From NCBI GenBank assembly GCA_000436535.1, contig FR886302.1, positions 17,175 to 30,620 on the forward strand: DNA of 13,446 bases, written 5' to 3'. The notes under the pieces are model-generated. The model saw only the letters and a list, made by a program, of their open reading frames with translations, was not told the DNA's origin and made no database searches. Shown piece after piece: positions 7,980-13,446 of the stretch. The translations under genes and the position numbers were made by a program. Every line of letters starts with the position of its first letter. The first letter of the stretch is position 1. This DNA comes from Eubacterium sp. CAG:252. GTDB taxonomy: Bacteria; Bacillota; Clostridia; Lachnospirales; Lachnospiraceae.

Positions 7980-8054
7980 GATTACTGACTCCTCCTTAAA
8001 ATATGAATTTCGGTACATTATGTTTACCATTATGTTACCGCTACTTTTGCCCCC

Positions 8055-8083
8055 ATTATATACCTTTTTTTTCAGTTAGACAA
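8055..8083 (-). promoter_or_regulatory. Sigma-A promoter for pta
   Basis: On the minus strand TTGTCT (8083-8078) and a perfect TATAAT (8060-8055) are spaced by 17 bases, with an A8 run in the spacer. The roughly 70-base leader carries two near-identical tandem copies of GGTAACATAATG, ending in TACC at about 8015-8042, which could be a regulator site. Confidence 0.75.
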
Positions 8084-8144
8084 GGTGGGGATTGTTCTAA
8101 ATGATAAGCAATTTTATTTAATCATGTTTATAATTCAATCTTAT

Positions 8145-8393
8145 CTAAGCTGCTGCATCATCATTTATAGTATCTATAACCTTTTTAATTCCAAACCACA
8201 CTGTTAAATCTGTGAATATATCTGCAACACTACCCTGATCAGTAAATGGTGATTCTTGAAGAACAGAAAAATCTCTCATCATTCCATTGTGAACAATATA
8301 TTCTACTATCTTACCAATACAAATCTGTCTGCTATCAAGATTTGTATTGGTAAGATAGTCCGAAAATGCCTCTTTAGCAGCATTTGCTGTATT
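8145..8393 (-). pseudogene. hsdR: C-terminal relic of type I restriction subunit HsdR
   Basis: HsdR is the ATP-driven translocase and nuclease subunit of type I restriction systems. The minus-strand frame is open for 82 codons and ends in TAG at 8147-8145. It reads like the extreme C-terminus of HsdR (the EcoEI R C-terminal type): AAKEAFSDYL, then LDSRQI, IVEYIVHNGMM, LQESPFTDQGSVADIFTDL and TVWFGIKKVIDTIN. An in-frame TAA lies immediately before the first codon. There is no ribosome site or start, and the helicase and nuclease parts (roughly 900-1000 residues) are absent, so this is a non-functional tail. hsdS and hsdM are not in the window. The family call rests on my recognition of motifs, not a search. 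Confidence 0.75.
8305..8359. repeat. Perfect 22-bp inverted repeat inside the hsdR relic
   Basis: Bases 8305-8326 and 8338-8359 are exact reverse complements across an 11-base loop. The arms contain ACCAATACAAATCT and its complement. The repeat lies within the codons for DYLTNTNLDSRQICIGKIV, so the two arms code opposite strands of the same sequence. No T-run follows on either strand, which argues against a terminator. Confidence 0.9.
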
Positions 8394-8432
8394 TTAATTT
8401 AGTCATTTATCAATCATTTGACTAAATTAAAA
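8392..8432. repeat. Perfect 14-bp AT-rich inverted repeat at the hsdR breakpoint
   Basis: TTTTAATTTAGTCA (8392-8405) and TGACTAAATTAAAA (8419-8432) are exact reverse complements with a 13-base spacer. The repeat begins where HsdR similarity stops and provides the in-frame TAA. The stretch between it and the next gene (8433-8509) has no feature I can recognise. There is no T-run on the minus side. Confidence 0.85.
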
Positions 8433-8509
8433 CACTATATGACGTAATTAAATTTAAAATCGTCAATTCTTATCAGATATGGCAATTTAACTTTCATAAC
8501 TTTTAACAG

Positions 8510-9064
8510 CTACAGTTCTACACTCAACACTTCTCTATATGGATTGACCGTAGACAATCCTATTTTAGCAATCTGACCATCTATAGGCATAAATAAATTC
8601 TGTAATACAGCAAATGCCTGTCTCATCTGCTCCTTATCAAGACATTTGCCAAGTGTAATATGCGGCATCCACGAATATGGCTGATAAAATTTGCTTATAT
8701 TAGTTTCTGGAATTGTTGTAAATTCATTATATATGGATATTGAAAGATTCATCATATACTCGTTAAGGACAGGTGCGGCATATATCACGCGTGGAAAAAG
8801 CTGCCCGATCGATACTATATTTATCGCATTATTTACATTCACAACGCCTTTTTCATCTAAAGGCTGTAACTTTTCCCTGCATACTTTTTCAAATGCTGGA
8901 ATTAACACATCAACATTCCTTGCCTCAATTGCACTGATTGTAAGATGAGGCATAACATTATTCCTTACCATAAAATCATTGCCTGTTTTATCGGCAATTT
9001 TTTGTTGCAGATGTTTCAATATTTTATTAGTATTTTCATCAAAATACGCTGATATTAAATACAT
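8510..9064 (-). CDS. 2H phosphoesterase family protein (2'-5' RNA ligase-like)
   Basis: The 184-residue protein belongs to the 2H phosphoesterase superfamily, whose members open cyclic phosphates or 2'-5' linkages in RNA or small nucleotides. The two defining motifs are present and well spaced: HLTIS at residue 40 and HITLG at residue 135, each in a Pro-His-x-Thr context (MPHLTIS, MPHITLG). The substrate is unknown. I chose the ATG at 9064, with AAGGAG eight bases before it; a GTG at 9073 lies too close to that site. It follows tmcAL by 97 bases and may be co-transcribed. A tRNA-repair or nucleotide-cleaving role would fit the neighbour but is inference. Confidence 0.82.
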   Translation of the reverse strand: MYLISAYFDENTNKILKHLQQKIADKTGNDFMVRNNVMPHLTISAIEARNVDVLIPAFEKVCREKLQPLDEKGVVNVNNAINIVSIGQLFPRVIYAAPVLNEYMMNLSISIYNEFTTIPETNISKFYQPYSWMPHITLGKCLDKEQMRQAFAVLQNLFMPIDGQIAKIGLSTVNPYREVLSVEL

Positions 9065-9161
9065 GCATAACACTCCTTGAACATATAATCTGTACCAACA
9101 GCATACTATTTTCCAACTGCTGAATTGTATATGTTTCCTCTTATTTAACTTACACTTTTTA

Positions 9162-10526
9162 TCAAACCCTGACAGGACCTCTCACAAAATCCCCCAGTTC
9201 TTTAACTCCATACTTTCCAGCAACAATCGTATTATAAATATTAGCCGCGTGTATATCATCAAGCAGCATTTCCTTATAGTCGGCGGTCTTTGTTATAAGT
9301 GGCACTTCCACAGTTTTTCTTATATATGAAAGATACTCCTGTCCTTTTTTATCAAAGCCAAGTACCCTTATATATGGCGAATTATCATATTTTTCCATGT
9401 GTTTATTATCAAGTCCCAGCATTATTCTTATAAGCGCTCTTTTAATTCTGGAGAGTGTCACTTCCTTCGTCTTTATTTTCTCACACATACCGCTAAATGA
9501 AAATGCCGCACTATCTTTGCTTTCCTGCCCCTGCGGAATTGTTCTGGTGATTGCATCCATAGTTATCTTATATAATCTGCCTGCTATTTCTTTACTCACA
9601 TCTGGATATCGCATAACATTTTCTATAAAATCATTTTTATCATAACCGCTCACAAAAAGTATATCTAAAAGTCTTGTAAATAATGCTCCTGTTATATCAT
9701 CCGGATATATATAATTAGTGTTTGAGGATAATATTAAACCCGCTTTTTCAGGCATATATTCAGATATATTAATATTCGTAAATAATATATCATCATTACT
9801 GTTTTTTACCCTGCCATTATTAAAAACATCATCATCTGATATAGAATTACCAACCGAACTATCACATACATTTTCTTTATCAAAACGACATTTAATATTT
9901 TCCCTTAAAGCAGTAGCACTTGCATATTCACTGCATATATCCTTATCATTATAACCATCGCCCTGCCTTTGTACTGTATATGGCTTTATATCATAATTAT
10001 GTTTTATGATTGCCTTCAGGTATTCAACTGCAAGTATGTTATTGGAGCTTGAAAGTACTGCTGCAGTGTCTGCATCTGTCAGTAATCCAACCACTTTCTG
10101 TCTGGCTGCCGCATACGACATACCACTTGATGTATACTTCGATATTTCTTTATATAACATTTCTTCGTTATCACATAAAATATGTGCAACCTTAAGAAGC
10201 CCGTCTATATCCCCGCTCTCACTTCCAAATGCAATACTATCTGCCTTAATATAATTAAGCACCTTTACCGCACCATCCGCAAAGCTTTCTGCACTGGATA
10301 CAGCATAATTAACTGGCAGCTCTACAACGAGATTGACACCACTGTTTAGTGCCATAGAAGCACGCGCGTACTTATCAAGAATTGCCGGCTCTCCACGCTG
10401 CACGAAATCACCACTCATAACAGCAATACTGACATCAGCCCCGGTAAGCTCCATCGCTTTATTAAGATGATATAAATGTCCATTATGAAATGGATTGTAT
10501 TCTGTTATAAGTCCTACTGCTTTCAT
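9162..10526 (-). CDS. tmcAL: tRNA(Met) cytidine acetate ligase TmcAL
   Basis: TmcAL (YlbM in Bacillus subtilis) activates acetate with ATP and makes N4-acetylcytidine at the wobble base of elongator tRNA(Met). The N-terminus MKAVGLITEYNPFHNGHLYHL carries the nucleotidyltransferase HNGH at residues 14-17. MSGDFVQRGEPAILDKYARA, VVELP and FGSES follow in family order, with NNILAVEYLKA near 162-172 and SATALR at 203-208. At 454 residues it is longer than the usual 390-420. The excess is an Asn/Asp/Ser-rich stretch at about 213-252, which looks like a flexible insertion. The ATG has AAAGG eight bases upstream. Only 34 bases separate it from the preceding accessory gene, so it is probably transcribed through from that gene. 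Confidence 0.92.
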   Translation of the reverse strand: MKAVGLITEYNPFHNGHLYHLNKAMELTGADVSIAVMSGDFVQRGEPAILDKYARASMALNSGVNLVVELPVNYAVSSAESFADGAVKVLNYIKADSIAFGSESGDIDGLLKVAHILCDNEEMLYKEISKYTSSGMSYAAARQKVVGLLTDADTAAVLSSSNNILAVEYLKAIIKHNYDIKPYTVQRQGDGYNDKDICSEYASATALRENIKCRFDKENVCDSSVGNSISDDDVFNNGRVKNSNDDILFTNINISEYMPEKAGLILSSNTNYIYPDDITGALFTRLLDILFVSGYDKNDFIENVMRYPDVSKEIAGRLYKITMDAITRTIPQGQESKDSAAFSFSGMCEKIKTKEVTLSRIKRALIRIMLGLDNKHMEKYDNSPYIRVLGFDKKGQEYLSYIRKTVEVPLITKTADYKEMLLDDIHAANIYNTIVAGKYGVKELGDFVRGPVRV

Positions 10527-10560
10527 TATTTCAACCTTTCTTGTGTTATTTTAATATATC

Positions 10561-11475
10561 TTATTTCTGCTTATATTCATTCAATAATCGCTTAATCTCA
10601 TTTGGTGGCAAATCTTTATCAGATTCTTTTATTTTTTTCAAAATAAAACGTTTTTCATCATTTGTCCAGCGAAATCCATCTTTCATATATGGCAAGTAAA
10701 TTAAATCCAACGCATCCAATTGTAACAATTCATAATGCTTTAAAATGCTATCATCTATGCAATTCATTATAGCTATTTTATCAATTGTCCCATCTTCCAT
10801 TGTATATATGTTTTTTAGTTTTTTATAATGCTTATTTTTTTCTAATGACTTGAATACCTGTTCCCAATAAATTTCAAAGAATTTTTCTCCCTTTTTATTA
10901 CGTTTCATAAGCGAATAAGGTAAAACTTCTTGTTGATTTTCTAAGTAATCGTTATCCAGTCGGAAGAAAAACGTATTTGGATAATTTACATCATTCTTTT
11001 TCCCAGAAGACATAAAGCCAATACCAAAATATCCATATTTATTGTCCTTATTTTTATATTTTTTCCAAAACATATATTCAATCTTATCCATCTTAGTAGA
11101 AAAGTTTTTAACTTTAGAAAAATCAAATTTAATAATTTGTCTTGCTCGAATAATATCCAGTATTAACTCACTACTGAAATATCGTATTCTACCATTGAAT
11201 AACTCATTAAAATAAGCACTATTTTCAAATTCGTCTGTATCAATTGCGTCATCACCACTACCACACATTCTGCCATACAACTCCGTTGCACTTAAGCGTT
11301 TTTCACTGTATTCGAATAAAATTGGATTATCCACTAAATGTTGTAATCCTAACAAATGCGGTAAATCTTGTGGGTTAAAGGTAAATTTTATTATATCACC
11401 ATTACTCAGTGGTATTGTAATACTTGTTTTTATTATCTTTTCATAGTCGCAAATAATATTTTTTACAATATTCAA
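10561..11475 (-). CDS. Uncharacterised protein, PBECR4-like (phage/toxin nuclease-like family)
   Basis: I do not recognise this with certainty. The 304-residue protein has an N-terminal DLPHLLGLQHL (His40), then RIRYFSSELILDIIRARQIIKFDF near 95-118, and YPNTFFFRLDNDYLENQQEVL near 165-188. This pattern resembles PBECR4, a family predicted from phage polyvalent proteins to be related to EndoU/barnase/RelE-like RNases; no activity is shown here. The C-terminal third is Lys-rich with no membrane segment or signal peptide. The start is a TTG at 11475, supported by a strong GGAGG six bases upstream; the next in-frame ATG would remove 68 residues including the HLLGL motif. The gene is clearly more AT-rich than its neighbours, which suggests transfer. 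It has its own promoter and an attenuator-type leader. Confidence 0.5.
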   Translation of the reverse strand: MNIVKNIICDYEKIIKTSITIPLSNGDIIKFTFNPQDLPHLLGLQHLVDNPILFEYSEKRLSATELYGRMCGSGDDAIDTDEFENSAYFNELFNGRIRYFSSELILDIIRARQIIKFDFSKVKNFSTKMDKIEYMFWKKYKNKDNKYGYFGIGFMSSGKKNDVNYPNTFFFRLDNDYLENQQEVLPYSLMKRNKKGEKFFEIYWEQVFKSLEKNKHYKKLKNIYTMEDGTIDKIAIMNCIDDSILKHYELLQLDALDLIYLPYMKDGFRWTNDEKRFILKKIKESDKDLPPNEIKRLLNEYKQK

Positions 11476-11486
11476 AATTTTCCTCC

Positions 11487-11528
11487 AAAAAAATAAATGC
11501 CTTCTAGGAAAACCTAGAAGACATTTAT
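11487..11528 (-). terminator. Leader terminator (attenuator) before the PBECR4-like gene
   Basis: On the minus strand ATAAATG-T-CTTCTAGG pairs with CCTAGAAG-G-CATTTAT, which is 15 paired positions with one mismatch and a TTTT loop. A T7 run follows (11493-11487). This is a textbook intrinsic terminator, but it lies immediately before the GGAGG of the downstream gene rather than after a gene. The left arm contains the stop codon of the leader peptide at 11540-11514, so a ribosome there would block the hairpin. Confidence 0.88.
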
Positions 11529-11540
11529 AAGCATTTTCAC
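11514..11540 (-). CDS. Putative 8-codon leader peptide
   Basis: A GTG at 11540 is preceded by GGAGG (11550-11546) with a 5-base gap. The frame reads MKMLINVF and stops at TAG (11516-11514). An internal ATG at 11534 would give MLINVF with an 11-base gap. The last three codons and the stop form the left arm of the terminator stem. Full-strength ribosome site, short frame and overlap with the terminator together are the layout of a translated attenuator leader. The peptide probably acts by its translation rather than as a product. Confidence 0.6.
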   Translation of the reverse strand: MKMLINVF

Positions 11541-11552
11541 TTTTTCCTCCAA

Positions 11553-11621
11553 TGAGTAAGATACTGTTGGCTCAATGCATAAACCAACGTGAAGACCTCC
11601 ATTTGCATTTGGTATCACTCA
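11553..11621 (-). ncRNA. Structured leader RNA element, possible regulatory RNA
   Basis: On the minus strand TGAGTGATAC (11621-11612) pairs with GTATC-TT-ACTCA (11564-11553), giving ten pairs and a 2-base bulge. It encloses GTTGG/CCAAC (11588-11584 with 11570-11566), extendable with wobble pairs, and a weaker CCA/TGG stem at 11612-11599. This resembles a small multi-branch fold directly before the leader peptide ribosome site. I matched it to no riboswitch class: there is no T-box sequence and no TPP, SAM, purine or lysine core that I can see. Confidence 0.5.
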
Positions 11622-11673
11622 CACAAACTTCATCAGTCAAGAAATTCTCCGCCCGTAAGCTAAAAGAATCTTT

Positions 11674-11707
11674 ATTAATATATGCATAATGCATATAAAA
11701 TATTAAT
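11674..11707 (-). other. AT-rich hairpin at the 5' end of the leader RNA
   Basis: TATATGCAT (11679-11687) and ATGCATATA (11689-11697) are reverse complements around one base, and ATTAATA/TATTAAT can extend the stem after an internal loop. It falls within the first 10-40 bases of the predicted transcript. It could stabilise the 5' end of the RNA or, as DNA, be a palindromic protein site. Confidence 0.5.
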
Positions 11708-11721
11708 CCACTCGATTTTCT

Positions 11722-11750
11722 ATACTAGCATAAACAAATTCGCATGTCAA
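11722..11750 (-). promoter_or_regulatory. Sigma-A promoter for the attenuator leader and PBECR4-like gene
   Basis: On the minus strand a perfect TTGACA (11750-11745) and TAGTAT (11727-11722) are spaced by exactly 17 bases. Transcription would start near 11714, giving a leader of about 240 bases. Because no promoter is evident between the two genes, this promoter may also drive tmcAL. Confidence 0.75.
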
Positions 11751-11787
11751 CGAAATAAGCGATAATGCTAATTTCCTCTACAAGTAA

Positions 11788-11816
11788 ATAATACACTATT
11801 TTCTGCTAATATACAA
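11788..11816 (-). promoter_or_regulatory. Weaker upstream promoter candidate
   Basis: TTGTAT (11816-11811) and TATTAT (11793-11788) with a 17-base spacer lie 66 bases upstream of the main promoter. The region is so AT-rich that a chance match is quite possible. Confidence 0.3.
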
Positions 11817-11831
11817 TACTTTTCTATAATC

Positions 11832-11856
11832 AAAAACCTTGTAATACTATTAACAA
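11832..11856 (-). terminator. Weak terminator candidate after UPF0210
   Basis: On the minus strand TTGT-T-AAT pairs with ATT-ACAA around an AGT loop, and after GG comes TTTTT. The stem is only seven AT-rich pairs, so it would be weak. No better terminator is visible between the UPF0210 stop and the next promoter. Confidence 0.3.
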
Positions 11857-11879
11857 ACTTTAAATCATGTAGAATATAA

Positions 11880-13244
11880 TTAATTCTTAAAACTATGTAT
11901 AGGAGCCGGTATTCTGCCCGGTCTGTTTACAAATGCTGAGCAGTCAAATGTATTAACTGGCATAATAGGAGCATAGCCTAAAAGTCCGCCGAATTCTACA
12001 GTCTCACCAATACCCTTTCCAACAACAGGTATAACTCTTACAGCTGTTGTCTTCTGGTTTACCATACCAATAGCAGCTTCATCTGCAATAATACCAGATA
12101 TAGTTGTTGCCTTTGTATCTCCTGGTATAGCAATCATATCAAGACCTACAGAACATACACATGTCATAGCTTCAAGCTTTTCAATAGTAAGTGATCCTGC
12201 ATTAACTGCATCAATCATTCCCTGATCTTCACTGACTGGAATAAATGCACCACTAAGTCCGCCTACATATGATGAAGCCATTACACCGCCTTTCTTAACC
12301 TGATCGTTAAGAAGTGCAAGTGCTGCTGTTGTTCCAGGAGCACCGGCTCTTTCAAGTCCGATTTCTTCAAGAATTTCTGCAACTGAATCACCGATTGCTG
12401 GTGTTGGTGCAAGTGAAAGGTCAATTATACCAAATGGTATACCAAGTCGTTTAGAAGCTTCCTGGGCAACAAGCTGTCCTACTCTTGTTATCTTAAATGC
12501 TGTCTTTTTGATAGTTTCACAGAGTACTTCAAAGCTCTCTCCTCTTACGCTTTCAAGAGCATATTTAACAACACCAGGACCACTGACACCTACATTGATG
12601 ATAGCATCATCCTCTGTAACTCCGTGGAAAGCTCCTGCCATGAATGGATTGTCATCTGGAGCATTACATAATACAACAAGCTTTGCACAGCCAAGAGAGT
12701 CTGCATCTTTTGTTAAAGCAGCAGTCTCTTTAACTATTTCACCCATAAGTCTTACAGCATCCATATTGATACCTGTCTTTGTAGAACCAACATTTACTGA
12801 GCTGCATATAAGCTCTGTAGATGCAAGTGCCTTAGGGATCGAACGTATAAGCAGTTCATCACTCTTTGTCATACCCTTTGATACAACCGCAGAATAACCA
12901 CCGATGAAATTAACTCCTACCTCGTGGGCAGCCTTATCAAGTGTCTTTGCAATAGTTACATAATCGTCAGGTGTTTTACAGCATGAGGCACCAACTAACG
13001 AAATAGGTGTAATAGAAATTCTTTTATTAACTATTGGAATACCTATTTCCCTTGATATTTCCTCTCCTGTTTTTACAAGGTCTTTAGCAAGAGTTGTGAT
13101 TTTTTTATATATTTTCTCATTTACCTCATCAAGATTCTCGCTTGCACAGTCAAGAAGGTTAATACCAAGCGTAATTGTTCTTACATCAAGATTTTCCTTC
13201 TCTACCATTTTGTTGGTTTCAGTAACTTCATATATGTTAATCAT
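11880..13244 (-). CDS. UPF0210/DUF711 family protein (annotated PFL family)
   Basis: This is a 454-residue member of UPF0210 (DUF711), a conserved family structurally related to pyruvate formate-lyase-type folds but with no established reaction. Visible family segments are ITPISLVGASCCKTPDDY (cysteines at 88-89), FIGGYSAVVSKGMTKSDELL, SSVNVGSTKTGINMDAVRLMGE and the C-terminal NRPGRIPAPIHSFKN. There is no glycyl-radical motif that I can recognise, so formate-lyase activity should not be assumed. I chose the ATG at 13244, preceded by GAGGAG; an ATG at 13256 overlaps that ribosome site. It follows an ACT-domain gene by 50 bases, the standard pairing for this family, which hints at a small-molecule-regulated unit. 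Confidence 0.92.
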   Translation of the reverse strand: MINIYEVTETNKMVEKENLDVRTITLGINLLDCASENLDEVNEKIYKKITTLAKDLVKTGEEISREIGIPIVNKRISITPISLVGASCCKTPDDYVTIAKTLDKAAHEVGVNFIGGYSAVVSKGMTKSDELLIRSIPKALASTELICSSVNVGSTKTGINMDAVRLMGEIVKETAALTKDADSLGCAKLVVLCNAPDDNPFMAGAFHGVTEDDAIINVGVSGPGVVKYALESVRGESFEVLCETIKKTAFKITRVGQLVAQEASKRLGIPFGIIDLSLAPTPAIGDSVAEILEEIGLERAGAPGTTAALALLNDQVKKGGVMASSYVGGLSGAFIPVSEDQGMIDAVNAGSLTIEKLEAMTCVCSVGLDMIAIPGDTKATTISGIIADEAAIGMVNQKTTAVRVIPVVGKGIGETVEFGGLLGYAPIMPVNTFDCSAFVNRPGRIPAPIHSFKN

Positions 13245-13294
13245 TTTTCTCCTCATTTCCGCATCGCCTATGGCGTATACTTAATAATAGTTAA

Positions 13295-13446
13295 TTAAAT
13301 TCTATGCATCATATCAAAGATTTCTTCTCTCTGGCACTTAATAACAACACCTATCTCATTTCCAAGCTTATCCAGTTCATTATTAACATCATCAAAACCA
13401 CTTGTAGAGTTAGATAAATCAACTATCATCATCATATTAAAATAGC
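13295..13446 (-). CDS. ACT domain protein, UPF0237 family (C-terminal 49 residues)
   Basis: Only the last 49 codons are in the window; the start lies beyond it. The visible part reads MMMIVDL, then FDDVNNELDKLGNEIGVVIKCQREEIFDMMHRI, which is the second half of a short (about 90-residue) stand-alone ACT domain of the UPF0237 type. ACT domains bind amino acids or similar ligands and regulate partners. It is directly upstream of UPF0210, its usual neighbour, with no terminator between; only a 4-bp CGCC/GGCG stem lies in the gap. Confidence 0.85.
   Translation of the reverse strand, partial: YFNMMMIVDLSNSTSGFDDVNNELDKLGNEIGVVIKCQREEIFDMMHRI

Noticed and set aside
7980..8030. 17-residue N-terminal extension of Pta
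   Set aside because: It has no good ribosome site, crosses the leader repeats, and the family start MAFIDTIYA has AAGGAGGAG correctly placed.
8435..8497. 20-codon minus-strand frame starting MKVKLPYLIR
   Set aside because: No ribosome site and no recognisable similarity; too short to support.
11628..11640. CTGATGA on the minus strand, resembling a hammerhead ribozyme core
   Set aside because: The matching GAAAC segment and flanking stems are absent.
11476..11714. T-box leader or known riboswitch as explanation of the leader terminator
   Set aside because: No T-box sequence, and no TPP, SAM, purine, lysine or THF core could be recognised; the leader peptide layout explains the terminator better.
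1..13446. tRNA, rRNA, CRISPR array or intact insertion sequence
   Set aside because: No cloverleaf, rRNA segment, regularly spaced repeats or transposase frame was found on either strand.

Overview
The window is about 13.4 kb of AT-rich chromosome from a Clostridia-type Firmicute, most likely a Lachnospiraceae (relatives of Roseburia, Coprococcus, Butyrivibrio). This is inferred from strong AAGGAGG-type ribosome sites, sigma-A-like promoters, the plsX-acpP-rnc-smc and DUF177-rpmF gene orders, and an ACT-UPF0210 pair. No species can be named from sequence alone. Every gene I support lies on the minus strand, so transcription runs from high to low coordinates.

Layout in order of transcription. 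(1) 13446-11880: the 3' end of an ACT-domain (UPF0237) gene, then a UPF0210/DUF711 gene. (2) 11879-11476: a 404-base non-coding stretch with one or two promoters, a structured leader RNA, a probable 8-codon leader peptide, and an intrinsic terminator whose U-tract touches the next ribosome site. (3) 11475-10561: an unusually AT-rich 304-residue gene that resembles the PBECR4 phage/toxin nuclease-like family. (4) 10526-9162: tmcAL, tRNA(Met) cytidine acetate ligase. (5) 9064-8510: a 2H phosphoesterase (2'-5' RNA ligase-like). (6) 8509-8031: gene-poor, holding an 82-codon C-terminal relic of a type I restriction subunit (hsdR), two long perfect inverted repeats, and the pta promoter. (7) 7979-5556: pta and ackA, with two hairpins between them. 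(8) 5342-4634: DUF177/YceD and rpmF behind a perfect-consensus promoter, closed by a terminator. (9) 4209-1: plsX, acpP, rnc and the 5' two-thirds of smc.

Most of the window is core metabolism and information processing. Pta and AckA turn acetyl-CoA into acetate and ATP, TmcAL spends acetate and ATP to acetylate tRNA(Met), PlsX and AcpP feed phospholipid synthesis, L32 and YceD serve the ribosome, RNase III processes rRNA and mRNA, and SMC organises the chromosome. Two accessory items interrupt this core: the dead hsdR tail, and the PBECR4-like gene with its attenuator leader just upstream of tmcAL. The attenuator-controlled accessory gene is the best candidate for something undescribed. Its leader has the layout of ribosome-sensing attenuators known from translation-targeting antibiotic resistance genes, but the gene behind it is not a recognisable resistance gene.
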